Part shown: one piece after another, positions 45,480 to 53,491 of the stretch
How positions within the stretch are numbered: the first letter of the stretch is position 1
Layout of the letters: each line of letters begins with the position of its first letter
The notes under the pieces: generated by a model
What the model saw: the letters and a program-made list of their open reading frames with translations, nothing else
Told to the model about the DNA's origin: nothing
Databases searched by the model: none
From: Caldibacillus debilis DSM 16016
GTDB lineage: Bacteria; Bacillota; Bacilli; Bacillales; Caldibacillaceae
Reading direction: 5' to 3'
DNA: 64,000 bases
NCBI RefSeq assembly: GCF_000383875.1
Contig: NZ_KB912915.1
Location: forward strand, 174-64,173
Position numbers and translations under genes: made by a program

Positions 45480-45554
45480 GGAAAGGGGCGAAAACGCCCC
45501 GCAAGCCGGATCCCGCCGCGGTATGCCAAACCGCGGCCTTCTTCGGCGAAACCC

Positions 45555-46742
45555 TTATTTCGTAAGCCGGATCACGTCACGGGCGATCATCAATTCTTCA
45601 TTCGTCGGGATGACCAATACTTTGACGGGAGAGAAGGGATAATTGATGAAAGCCTCTTTTCCCCGCGTCTTATTCAATTCCGGATCCCAATAGACGCCCA
45701 TGAATTCCAGGCCTCTCAATACCCTCGACCGGACGACGGAACTGTTTTCCCCGATTCCCGCCGTAAAAATGATCGCATCCACTCCGTTCATCCGCGCCGC
45801 ATAGGAACCGATGTATTTATGGATGCTGTTGGCAAACACTTCGAGGGCCAATTCCGCACGGGGATTCCCCTTTTCCGCTTCCTCCTCGATATCCCTTAAA
45901 TCGCTGGAAAAACCGGAAAGGGCCAGCAGTCCGCTCTTTTTGTTCAACACTTCGATCACTTCTTCGGCCGTTTGTCCGGTTTTTTCCATGATATAAGGAA
46001 TGATCGCCGGGTCGACGTTCCCCGACCGCGTTCCCATCGGGATCCCTTCCAAGGGGGTAAATCCCATGGAAGTGTCGATCGATTTGCCCCCTTGGATGGC
46101 GCAGATGCTTGAGCCGTTCCCCAAATGGCAGGAGATCAAGCGCAGCTGCTCGATCGGCCTGCCCAGCAATTCGGCCGCCCGCAGGGAAACATATTTGTGG
46201 GAAGTCCCGTGGAAACCGTATTTGCGGATCCGGTAATTTTTGTAATATTCATAGGGCAAGCTGTATAAAAACGAACTTTCCGGCATCGTTTGATGGAAGG
46301 CCGTATCAAATACGGCGACTGCGGGGACATCCGGCAGGATCTCCTTAAAGGCCTTGATGCCGGTCACATTGGCCCTATTGTGAAGGGGGGCCAAGTCCGC
46401 CAAATCCTCGATCTGCCGTATCACCTCGTCGGTGATCAGGACCGAATCGCTGAACGTTTCCCCGCCGTGGACCACCCGGTGCCCGATTCCTTCAATTTCG
46501 TTGTAGGAACCGATGATTCCCAGGCTGCGCAATTTCTCCAGCAGCAGTTCGACGGCCATTTTATGATCCGGTATGGAAAGCACGTTTTTTGCTTTTTCGC
46601 CGCCAAAATTAATCGAAAAAATGGCGTCTTTGAATCCGATCCGTTCCACGATCCCCTTGGCAATGACCGTTTCTTCCGGCATCGAAAACAGCTGGAATTT
46701 CAATGAGGAACTGCCGGCATTGATCGCTAAAACCTTTGGCAT
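45555..46742 (-). CDS. ackA: Acetate kinase
   Basis: Forms ATP and acetate from acetyl phosphate, the last step of overflow metabolism. 395 residues, normal. The ASKHA fold is shown by [16 protein letters not shown] at the N-terminus, [15 protein letters not shown] (substrate Arg), [12 protein letters not shown] (catalytic Asp near 148), [13 protein letters not shown] (His180 region), CHLGNGSSI and [18 protein letters not shown] precedes the ATG. Promoter and an upstream cre are arranged as in B. subtilis, where CcpA activates ackA in glucose. The partner gene pta is not in the window. Confidence 0.97.
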   Translation of the reverse strand: MPKVLAINAGSSSLKFQLFSMPEETVIAKGIVERIGFKDAIFSINFGGEKAKNVLSIPDHKMAVELLLEKLRSLGIIGSYNEIEGIGHRVVHGGETFSDSVLITDEVIRQIEDLADLAPLHNRANVTGIKAFKEILPDVPAVAVFDTAFHQTMPESSFLYSLPYEYYKNYRIRKYGFHGTSHKYVSLRAAELLGRPIEQLRLISCHLGNGSSICAIQGGKSIDTSMGFTPLEGIPMGTRSGNVDPAIIPYIMEKTGQTAEEVIEVLNKKSGLLALSGFSSDLRDIEEEAEKGNPRAELALEVFANSIHKYIGSYAARMNGVDAIIFTAGIGENSSVVRSRVLRGLEFMGVYWDPELNKTRGKEAFINYPFSPVKVLVIPTNEELMIARDVIRLTK

Positions 46743-46820
46743 CCGTTTTCTCTCCTTTTTGCAATCGATCTATTGCTGAGACAGTTATGTGAATATATTC
46801 TCAAAATTATGTCCTTAAAC

Positions 46821-46849
46821 ATTTAACCATTGTAGAAAGGTTTTTTCAA
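46821..46849 (-). promoter_or_regulatory. SigA promoter of ackA
   Basis: TTGAAA (46844-46849), 17 bp, TTAAAT (46821-46826), with TG one base before the -10. Predicted start near 46814, leader about 70 nt. Confidence 0.7.
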
Positions 46850-46862
46850 CTGCTGAAACAAA

Positions 46863-46878
46863 TTGTCACCGCTTTTAC
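46863..46878 (-). promoter_or_regulatory. cre-like site upstream of the ackA promoter
   Basis: GTAAAAGCGGTGACAA on the minus strand resembles the cre consensus (AARCG and CAW half-sites kept, about three deviations). Its centre is about 56.5 bp upstream of the predicted start, on one helix face upstream of -35. Activating cre sites of Bacillus ackA lie at such a distance. Confidence 0.55.
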
Positions 46879-47256
46879 ATAAAAAACAATTATTCCCATT
46901 AAAATTAATATTTTAAAATTTCAAATAAATAATTTCATAAAACGGAATCGGGATGCGCCCCATCCGGAAAAGGAAAGATGTCGGAAGCTTCAGCCGCTTT
47001 GACGGGTTCCGATGGGCGGCCGGCCTTCGGCCGTTTCAGCCTTCCCGCTCCGGCGGAGCCGGCGGAAAATTTTCGCGGCGAAGCGGTCCTTTTCCGGCCA
47101 AAGGGCCCGCGTGCCGGCAGGATGCCGAAAGATCCCATGGAAGGAATTTTTCACAAAGGGAGCCGTTTGCATGATTCGCTTTACCGGAAGGCGGGCTTCC
47201 CCGTTCCGACCGGCTATTCTCCCGGGGCGGAAACGTCCGGGGAAGGCCCTTTTCCC
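46879..47256. other. Spacer ytxK-ackA
   Basis: An AT-rich part (to about 46940) continues the ackA upstream region. The rest is GC-rich with no gene recognised. Confidence 0.4.
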
Positions 47257-48240
47257 TCATTTGTTTTCCTTCATCCATTGATCGAATTTGGCGAAGATTT
47301 GCGCCAGCGCCCGCTTGTTGGACAGGGAGGGCAATTTCATCAGGAAGATTTCCTTCGGCGGACGGATGCCCTCCTTTTTCTTTTGCAAAATCAGTACGCT
47401 CTTGGCCAAACTTTTGTTCATAAACAAGCTGTCCGGCAAATGCAAAAACCCTTGCATATGCATATGTTCCTTGATAAAGGCGTTCAATTTCTGCGCTTCC
47501 TTGCTTTCAAACAAGTGATGGGGGACGACGTAAAACAAATAGCCGCCCTCCTTGGCGTATCGGCAGCCCTGTTCGATGAACAGATGGTGGATGAAGGAAT
47601 GCCCTTCCTCCGCTTTTAAAACGAATTTTTCAGCCTGCCGGCCGTTGGTATAATACCCCACCGGCGGCTCGCACACCACCACGTCGACCGGATCGACCAA
47701 CAGGTTCGCCAGGCCGTCCTGGTTAAAGAACTCGACCGGATGCCCTTGCAGATTGCATCCCGTATAGGCGAGTTTGACGAGCAAATCGTCCAGCTCGATG
47801 CCGGTGGCCCTGATTTCCGCATCCGGCAGCTGATTTAAGATCGTCGTCAGCAGATTTCCCGTTCCGGCGGCGGGATCGAGCATGGAAAAGGCACGGTCAG
47901 GGACGAACTTTCGGATAAAGTAAGCCAACAAAATGCCGATGGAGTCGGGGGTCATCTGGTGATTCGGCTGGACGTGCCGCTTCATCCCTTTCAAACAGGC
48001 CAGCTGGAAGGCTTTCCGGATATCCTCTTTCTCCATCGCGGACAGATCGGCATCGGAATAAAATTTTTCCAGCTTTTTTGCGGTGAATTCGTCGATCCCC
48101 TGCTGCAGCACCCGGTTTTGAAACAGGTTTTCCCCCGTTTCAACCAGCGCCTCCAAATAGGTGCAATTGAGCTCGTTTTCCAAAATAAGGGTGGATTGGT
48201 CCAAAATATGGAACAGTTTTTCCACAGCCGTTAACTGCAA
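47257..48240 (-). CDS. ytxK: Class I SAM-dependent methyltransferase YtxK
   Basis: About 327 residues, resembling the N6-adenine methylase part of type I restriction enzymes: helical N-terminal domain, then motif I SMLDPAAGTGNLLTTILNQL, acidic strand ATGIELDDLLVKLA, and the catalytic-position motif CEPPVGYY in place of NPPF/Y. No restriction or specificity subunit lies near, so it is a housekeeping orphan with unknown target. Start TTG at 48240 with GAGGAGG seven bases upstream. Downstream of tpx; a terminator at the tpx end separates them. Confidence 0.88.
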   Translation of the reverse strand: MQLTAVEKLFHILDQSTLILENELNCTYLEALVETGENLFQNRVLQQGIDEFTAKKLEKFYSDADLSAMEKEDIRKAFQLACLKGMKRHVQPNHQMTPDSIGILLAYFIRKFVPDRAFSMLDPAAGTGNLLTTILNQLPDAEIRATGIELDDLLVKLAYTGCNLQGHPVEFFNQDGLANLLVDPVDVVVCEPPVGYYTNGRQAEKFVLKAEEGHSFIHHLFIEQGCRYAKEGGYLFYVVPHHLFESKEAQKLNAFIKEHMHMQGFLHLPDSLFMNKSLAKSVLILQKKKEGIRPPKEIFLMKLPSLSNKRALAQIFAKFDQWMKENK

Positions 48241-48285
48241 AAAAATTCCTCCTCTTTTCTCTCCTTTCAAAAACGGAAGAAACGA

Positions 48286-48313
48286 AGAAAAAACCCCGAT
48301 AAAAATCGGAGTT
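48286..48313 (-). terminator. Terminator overlapping the tpx stop
   Basis: AACCCCGAT (48292-48300) and ATCGGAGTT (48305-48313) pair with one mismatch; the minus strand continues TTTTTTC. The tpx stop codon lies at the stem base. Confidence 0.75.
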
Positions 48314-48812
48314 ATTTCGCTTGCTTTGCGGCGGCAAGGGCCGCTTCGTAATTCGGATGGGCGGAAACTTCAGGCACGATTTCCTTGTATGTAATTTTTC
48401 CCGATGAATCGACGACAAAAACCGACCTGGCCAAAAGCCTCAGCTCTTTCATGACCACCCCGTAAGCCTGGCCGAAGGACAAATCCCGGTGGTCGGACAG
48501 GGTAATCACATTTTCCAAACCGCTTTTCGCGCACCAGCGTTTCTGGGCGAAGGGAAGGTCGACGCTGATCGTCAACAGTTTGACCCCTTCCAATTTGTTT
48601 ACTTCCTCATTGAATTTCCGGGTTTGGGCGTCGCATACCCCGGTGTCCAAGGAAGGAACCACGCTGATCAAGAGCACCTGGTTCCGGAAATTCCCGAGGG
48701 TCACTTCCTGCAAATTTTCGTCCAATACGGTGAAATCCGGTGCCGGATCCCCCACCTTCACTTCGTTGCCGGCCAATGTGACCGGAGTTCCTTTAAACGT
48801 TACAGAAGCCAT
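48312..48812 (-). CDS. tpx: Thiol peroxidase
   Basis: Atypical 2-Cys peroxiredoxin that reduces hydroperoxides with thioredoxin. 166 residues; peroxidatic Cys60 ([11 protein letters not shown]) and resolving Cys94 (QKRWCAKSG) are present, with the conserved Thr/Arg environment. AAGGAGGGAG precedes the ATG. Own promoter and terminator; upstream of ytxK and downstream of ytfJ/ytfI as in B. subtilis. Confidence 0.96.
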   Translation of the reverse strand: MASVTFKGTPVTLAGNEVKVGDPAPDFTVLDENLQEVTLGNFRNQVLLISVVPSLDTGVCDAQTRKFNEEVNKLEGVKLLTISVDLPFAQKRWCAKSGLENVITLSDHRDLSFGQAYGVVMKELRLLARSVFVVDSSGKITYKEIVPEVSAHPNYEAALAAAKQAK

Positions 48813-48837
48813 GTTTTCTCCCTCCTTTTCTTATCCT

Positions 48838-48867
48838 ATCATACCGGAAATCCGGCACTTTTGGCAA
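48838..48867 (-). promoter_or_regulatory. Candidate SigA promoter of tpx
   Basis: TTGCCA (48862-48867) and TATGAT (48838-48843) at 18 bp on the minus strand, 26 bp before the tpx start. Confidence 0.5.
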
Positions 48868-49200
48868 AGAAAAACGACCTTCCCTGATCTTGGCGGAAAA
48901 CCCTTTCCCCGACCCGGATCTGCTCGGGCGCAGGCCGGGAGAACTGGTTCTCCTTCCGCCATCGGGCTTTCCGTTCGGCGGACCAAGTCCTCGTGGTTGC
49001 GTAAATCCCGGCTCCCAATCGGGGGAATACCAGCTTTCCGGGACCGGAACCGCTTTGCCCCCGCTTCGTTTTGCACAAATTTTCGGACTTCATCATTTGG
49101 CGAATGGCCCTTCCGCCACGTCCGAACCCCCGGATTGGAAAAGCCCTAAAAACAAGCAAACCGACCGGGAACAATGCCCGTCGGTCGTGGAATCGGCGAT
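48868..49200. other. Spacer ytfJ-tpx, nothing recognised
   Basis: About 330 bp of GC-rich DNA, no gene and no obvious ytfJ terminator. Confidence 0.4.
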
Positions 49201-49671
49201 TTACAAGGAGAACTGGTTCGGGCCGGATGCAAAACCGTTTCCGTCATTTCCCGGATGGTTCCCCGCGTTCGTCTGCTGTTTGTTTTTCTCCAGCATCTGC
49301 CGGATCTTTTCCACCGCGTTCGGCGCCAAATCGAGGATTTTTTCATACAAATGGGTATTTTCATCGAGATGAAGCATTTTCACCCCTTGTTGGTTTACGA
49401 TCAAAAAGGCGACCGGGGTGATGGACACGCCGCCCCCGCTTCCGCCCCCGAAAGGCATGCCCTGTCCGAAAGACGAATCCTCCGCGCCGGCTTTGTCGAT
49501 ATAAAATTCGCTTCCTCCCGCGGCAAAGCCGAACCCCACTTTGGAGACCGCCAAAATGATGCTTCCGTCGGGCGTCTGGACCGGTTCGCCGATAATCGTA
49601 TTGACGTCGATCATCTCTTTAATGTTTTCCATCGCCGTCGTCATTAACCCTTGAATCGGATGTTCTGACAT
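49201..49671 (-). CDS. ytfJ: Sporulation protein YtfJ (GerW family)
   Basis: 156 residues from ATG 49671 (GGGAGG eight bases upstream). Conserved core GEPVQTPDGSIILAVSKVGF, a glycine-rich segment (FGQGMPFGGGSGGGVSITPV) and FLIVNQQGVKMLHL. Family members are made in the forespore and affect germination. The C-terminal 25 residues are Asn/Gly-rich and low complexity. Lies 24 bp after ytfI, same operon. Confidence 0.92.
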   Translation of the reverse strand: MSEHPIQGLMTTAMENIKEMIDVNTIIGEPVQTPDGSIILAVSKVGFGFAAGGSEFYIDKAGAEDSSFGQGMPFGGGSGGGVSITPVAFLIVNQQGVKMLHLDENTHLYEKILDLAPNAVEKIRQMLEKNKQQTNAGNHPGNDGNGFASGPNQFSL

Positions 49672-49695
49672 TTGAATGACCTCCCGTATCCTCAA

Positions 49696-50367
49696 TCATA
49701 GGTTTGCGCTTCTTTTCCTGTTTTCTCTTTTGGCCGTTGCTTTCCGCCGGACTTGCAAAATTTTGATTCCTGCGAATATAGCATGCCCCAGCCGGAACTG
49801 AATCATGCATAAAAAACGGGTTTCGGCGATCTCCCGCTGAAAATCGGGGGAAACGTGGATGAGGGGGCGGGTCCGAAGGGAAAAATTTTGGCCGAGGACG
49901 CCGAGGACCGTTCCCTTGATCCCCCAAAGGACCCCGGAAAAAAGGCCGGTGAGGGCCGCATCGCCAGCGCCCACGACCGTCACCCATTCAAGGCGAAAAA
50001 TCTTCACCTTTTTGAAAAAGTTTTGCGCGATCGTTTTGATCCGCAGGAACTCCTCCAGTTTTATTTGAAAGTTCTCCATCGCTTTTTTCATTTTTTCCGG
50101 GGCGGACCCTTTCTCCTTTTCCCTGTCCCTCTCCGGTCCGCGGGCGTCCGGTCCGCCGCCCTTCGCTTCCTTGTCCTTCCCTTCCGCCGGTGCCTTTTCC
50201 CAGCGATAGCGGACGATGCCCATGAATGCCCGGAGATCGACGGTGAAACGCCCCCCGTTCCCGTCATGGGAAAATTCAACCCGTATGTTCAGCCGGATAA
50301 ATAAAGAAAGGATGAATAAGATGACCAACAAAAAACCGATTGCCGCCAAGGTGGCCAAGTTCCTCAC
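49696..50367 (-). CDS. ytfI: DUF2953 membrane protein YtfI
   Basis: About 223 residues: N-terminal membrane helix (LAAIGFLLVILFILSLFIRL), beta-rich part (VEFSHDGNGGRFTVDLRAF), a charged Lys/Glu/Gly-rich linker at about 60-95, and the DUF2953 core LEWVTVVGAGDAALTGLFSG. Usually paired with ytfJ in spore formers; function unknown. The start is uncertain: GTG 50367 has GAAGG only three bases before it, and TTG codons four and seven codons in are alternatives. Confidence 0.82.
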   Translation of the reverse strand: MRNLATLAAIGFLLVILFILSLFIRLNIRVEFSHDGNGGRFTVDLRAFMGIVRYRWEKAPAEGKDKEAKGGGPDARGPERDREKEKGSAPEKMKKAMENFQIKLEEFLRIKTIAQNFFKKVKIFRLEWVTVVGAGDAALTGLFSGVLWGIKGTVLGVLGQNFSLRTRPLIHVSPDFQREIAETRFLCMIQFRLGHAIFAGIKILQVRRKATAKRENRKRSANL

Positions 50368-50736
50368 AACCCTTCAGCATTCCATTATGGACCTCGGCGA
50401 CGGAAAATAAACGGACATCCGGTGAAAATCGGCCCGGGAAACCGGCCCGGCCGGTTTTTGCCCGCCGCAGGGAAGGAAAGAACGTCGCGGAATAACGGTT
50501 CATCCTCCCGGAGATCCGGCGGAAGGGATGCAGATCCGAAATCCGGCCAAAGGTTTCCTCCTTTCACCCGGAAGAAAAGACGGGGCACCCCCCGCAGTCC
50601 GACGGGAGGGATGTTCCGTTGCGGCGATCGGGCGAAAAGAGCGGACAAAACCGGCATCATCCGATCTTTCCTTTTCAAAAAAAAAACCCGGGAGCGGGCA
50701 TATGGCCGCGCCTCCGGGGCGCGCACGGCAAAGGGC
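50368..50736. other. Spacer yteJ-ytfI, nothing recognised
   Basis: GC-rich DNA. An A10 tract at about 50679-50688 next to CCCGGGAGCGGG could be a weak hairpin with a T tract on the minus strand. No gene. Confidence 0.4.
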
Positions 50737-50783
50737 AAAAAAGCCGGCAAAAGGCGGATCTTCCGGCCTTTTGCACGGCTTTT
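50737..50783 (-). terminator. Terminator after yteJ
   Basis: A long stem with small bulges (AAAAGCCG from 50739 with CGGCTTTT ending 50783; inner AAAAGGC/GCCTTTT) is followed on the minus strand by TTTTTTG. About 100 bp past the yteJ stop. Confidence 0.75.
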
Positions 50784-50882
50784 ACCTTGTCGTTTATTCC
50801 CTTTTCACAACGGCAATACACCGCTCCCCTTCCGGCGATTTTCTTCACCTGGCCAGTCAGTCCCTTTTTCCTGCATCGGCCG

Positions 50883-51386
50883 TCAATAAGCATTCTGCGG
50901 CCGGGTATGGGTTTGCCGCTTCACATACTCTTCATGGATGACCGTGGTGTCGGCAAACAGATCGTGGATGCCCTGCTTCTTTTTCGTGAAGGCGGCAACC
51001 GCGTAAGTGACCCAAAGGGTGGAGCAGATATAGCGGCCGATCAGCTCCCGGAAAAGGACGGTCAGCCAGTCGAGTTTTTCGCCTTTAAGCGGAACGACTT
51101 TCAAACCGAATGCCATCTTTCCCAAGGTTTGCCCGAAAAATTTTGTCATCAGCACAAAATAGAGATAAAAGACGGCCGCCCCGAGAACCGTTTTCAAGGA
51201 AAAGAACCCGTCCGTCCATTGGAAATAATCGGCTAAAGGAATGACGGCGATTCTTTTGATGGAGCCGATCACGATCAAATCGAGCAAATAGGCCCAAAAC
51301 CGGATCCAAAACCCCGCAAAGGCCGGGCGATCCGGGGCTTCCCAACCGTTCCCTTCCCTTCCCAATTCCTCTTGGAAGTCCATCAT
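50883..51386 (-). CDS. yteJ: RDD family membrane protein YteJ
   Basis: About 167 residues with the RDD pattern: FAGFWIRFWAYLLDLIVIGS (Arg and Asp positions in helix 1), a second helix near 70-90 (VLGAAVFYLYFVLMTKFFG), GQTLGKMAFGLKVV, and a third helix before KKKQGIHDLFADTTVI. Topology and substrate unknown. Two adjacent ATGs (51386, 51383) follow GGGGG; either may be used. It lies 9 bp after sppA and is cotranscribed, as in B. subtilis. Confidence 0.9.
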   Translation of the reverse strand: MMDFQEELGREGNGWEAPDRPAFAGFWIRFWAYLLDLIVIGSIKRIAVIPLADYFQWTDGFFSLKTVLGAAVFYLYFVLMTKFFGQTLGKMAFGLKVVPLKGEKLDWLTVLFRELIGRYICSTLWVTYAVAAFTKKKQGIHDLFADTTVIHEEYVKRQTHTRPQNAY

Positions 51387-51395
51387 CGCCACCCC

Positions 51396-52403
51396 CTATT
51401 CCGTATACAAATACATGAGCCTTGGCGAGCTGTTCGCGTTCAAGAGCTTCGCCAGCAGGGACGTTTCCAAATCTTCATCCAGCAGCACTTCCTTCGCCTT
51501 TAAGCCGAGGAGGGAACCGATATTCAGCAATTGTTCCCCGTAACGGACCACCTGGGCGTTGCGCAAACCGCGGTAGTCCCTCTTCATCGCGTCGATCACA
51601 TCGTCCAAATATCCGAAATCATCGATCAATTTCGCTTCCTTGGCCTGGCGCCCGTCCATGATCCGTCCGTCGGCCAACCTTTTCACTTCCTCGGTGCTCA
51701 TGCCCCGGCCCTCGCTGATGACGCGGACAAATTGTTCATAGGAATTATTCACCATCGTTTGCAAAATCTTTCTTTCCGCCTCGGTCATCTCCCTGGTGGG
51801 GCTCATGATGTCCTTAAACGGCCCGCTCTTGATTGTCACCGGCTTAATCCCCAATTTTTTGGCCAGTTCCTCAACATTGTACCCTTGCATGATGACGCCG
51901 ATGGAACCGGTCAAGGTTTCCGGGCTGGCAAAGATTTTGGTCGCCGGGGCCGAGATATAATAGCCTCCGGACGCCGCCATCGATCCCATGGAAACATACA
52001 CCGGTTTTTTCTTTTTTTCGATCAGTTCGGTGAGCTTGTCGTGGATTTCCGCACTTTCCACCACCCCTCCCCCGGGGGAATTCACCCGCAGGATGACGCC
52101 CTTGACCGTGGCATCTTTCATCACCGAATCGAGCTGTTCCAAAAACAATTGATGATTGTAGCCTCCGCCGGAAAGCAAACTTTCCGCCCCGCCGGAATCT
52201 TGGATGACCCCGTTGACTTCAAGCACGACAATTTTCCGGTTTTCGTCACCCTCTTCGATGACCTTTTCCGAAAAGGGTTTTTCGGAAAAATATTCCTTCC
52301 ATAATTTTTCCGTTTCCTTATCCGCCTTTCCGAAGGAAACCATCAACGAAACGAAAAACAGCGCCGCCGCGATCCCCAAAGCGGCCCATCTTTTTCCCGA
52401 CAT
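51396..52403 (-). CDS. sppA: Signal peptide peptidase SppA
   Basis: Membrane-anchored serine protease that degrades cleaved signal peptides. 335 residues with one N-terminal helix (AALGIAAALFFVSLMVSFG) and the crotonase-fold protease domain outside. The Ser/Lys dyad is intact: Ser145 in SMAASGGYYI and Lys197 in KSGPFKDIMSP, with the usual spacing of 52. Substrate-groove motif RVNSPGGGVVES is present. GGGGTGATAGG precedes the ATG. Divergent from the NAD kinase gene; cotranscribed with yteJ. Confidence 0.95.
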   Translation of the reverse strand: MSGKRWAALGIAAALFFVSLMVSFGKADKETEKLWKEYFSEKPFSEKVIEEGDENRKIVVLEVNGVIQDSGGAESLLSGGGYNHQLFLEQLDSVMKDATVKGVILRVNSPGGGVVESAEIHDKLTELIEKKKKPVYVSMGSMAASGGYYISAPATKIFASPETLTGSIGVIMQGYNVEELAKKLGIKPVTIKSGPFKDIMSPTREMTEAERKILQTMVNNSYEQFVRVISEGRGMSTEEVKRLADGRIMDGRQAKEAKLIDDFGYLDDVIDAMKRDYRGLRNAQVVRYGEQLLNIGSLLGLKAKEVLLDEDLETSLLAKLLNANSSPRLMYLYTE

Positions 52404-52425
52404 CCTATCACCCCAATGCGCAAAG

Positions 52426-52454
52426 TTGGTATTTCAAGCAAAAAATGCTAAACT
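52426..52454 (+). promoter_or_regulatory. SigA promoter of the NAD kinase gene
   Basis: TTGGTA (52426-52431), 17 bp, TAAACT (52449-52454) with TG one base before the -10. About 48 nt of leader. Confidence 0.65.
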
Positions 52455-52507
52455 AACATTAATCATAACATATTTCATCCGGCGAGAACCGAGAGGAGGA
52501 AACCCAA

Positions 52508-53308
52508 ATGGATCCACGAAAGAATATTTACTTCTACTATCAGCCTTCCCCTGAAGTCTCGGAAAAAGTCAAAAAATTAAGGGAATTATCCGAACGTTAC
52601 GGGCTGAAACCCGTAGAAAACAGCCGGGACGCGAATATCATCGTTAGCGTAGGAGGCGACGGCACCTTTTTGCAGGCCGTCCGGAAATCCGGTTTCCGCG
52701 ACGATTGCCTGTACGCCGGCATCTCCGTCGAAAACCAGGTCGGCGCTTACAGCGACTTCCATGTCGACGAGACCGATGAAATGGTGGAGGCGATGACGAG
52801 CGAAAAGGTGGAGGTGAGGAAATACCCCACCATTCAAGTGACCGTCGATGACGAAGCCGCCTTCTATTGCCTGAATGAATGCACGATCCGTTCGTCCATC
52901 GTCAAAACCTTTGTGATGGAAGTATACATAGACGATCTCCATTTTGAAACCTTCCGGGGCGACGGCATGATCATCGCCACGCCGACGGGAAGCACCGGCT
53001 ACAACAAATCCATCAACGGGGCTGTCGTCGATCCGCTGCTCCACTGTTTCCAAGTGAGCGAACTGGCTTCGTTAAATAACAACTTATACCGGACCCTCGG
53101 CTCTTCGTTCATCTTGAGCGGGGACCGGACGCTGACCTTGAAGGTCGTCCACAGCGGGAACGATTTCCCGATCGTCAGCATGGACAACGAGGCCCTCTCC
53201 ATCCGAAACTTGAGAAAAATCGAAGTTAAGCTGAGCGGAAAAATCGTAAAAGTGATCAAATTGAAGGACAATTCCTTCTGGGAGAAAGTGAAAAGGACGT
53301 TTTTGTGA
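52508..53308 (+). CDS. nadK: NAD kinase
   Basis: ATP-dependent phosphorylation of NAD to NADP. 266 residues, the length of the second Bacillus enzyme (YtdI/PpnKB), with GGDGTFL at 49-55 (catalytic Asp51), the NE/D region NECTIRSSIVKTF, and the substrate loop TPTGSTGYNKS. AGGAGG lies before the ATG. Location next to sppA supports orthology to ytdI. Confidence 0.94.
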   Translation: MDPRKNIYFYYQPSPEVSEKVKKLRELSERYGLKPVENSRDANIIVSVGGDGTFLQAVRKSGFRDDCLYAGISVENQVGAYSDFHVDETDEMVEAMTSEKVEVRKYPTIQVTVDDEAAFYCLNECTIRSSIVKTFVMEVYIDDLHFETFRGDGMIIATPTGSTGYNKSINGAVVDPLLHCFQVSELASLNNNLYRTLGSSFILSGDRTLTLKVVHSGNDFPIVSMDNEALSIRNLRKIEVKLSGKIVKVIKLKDNSFWEKVKRTFL

Positions 53309-53316
53309 TCGGCAAG

Positions 53317-53422
53317 GGGCAGCGGCAAGCCGCTGCCCTCCATTTTATTACGGAAACCGAGCCTCGAAACCTTGCGGAGCAAGCGGTGATTGCCGCTGCC
53401 CTCCATTTTATTACGGAAACCG
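53317..53422 (+). repeat. Tandemly duplicated terminator hairpin after NAD kinase
   Basis: A perfect 10-bp stem GGGCAGCGGC/GCCGCTGCCC (53317-53338) is followed by TCCATTTTATT. The 31-bp segment 53329-53359 recurs exactly at 53392-53422, again with a shorter hairpin (AGCGG/CCGCT) before TCCATTTTATT. Both copies may terminate the nadK message; the T tracts are interrupted. Confidence 0.65.
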
Positions 53423-53491
53423 CCGGGATCCGGTTTCAGCCCTTTTCTCTTCCCGCCGATGGGTTGGCCGGAAAGCCGGGGAAAAATCCCG

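Noticed and set aside
46978-47619. A 213-codon + strand frame beside ackA
   Set aside because: Its second half is antisense to ytxK and its first half is low-complexity; no ribosome site.
47257-48240. A restriction-modification system around the ytxK methyltransferase
   Set aside because: No restriction, specificity or transport subunit nearby; ytxK is a conserved orphan in Bacillus.
53329-53422. A CRISPR array from the repeated 31-mers
   Set aside because: Only two copies, and each is a terminator hairpin with its tail; no cas genes in the window.
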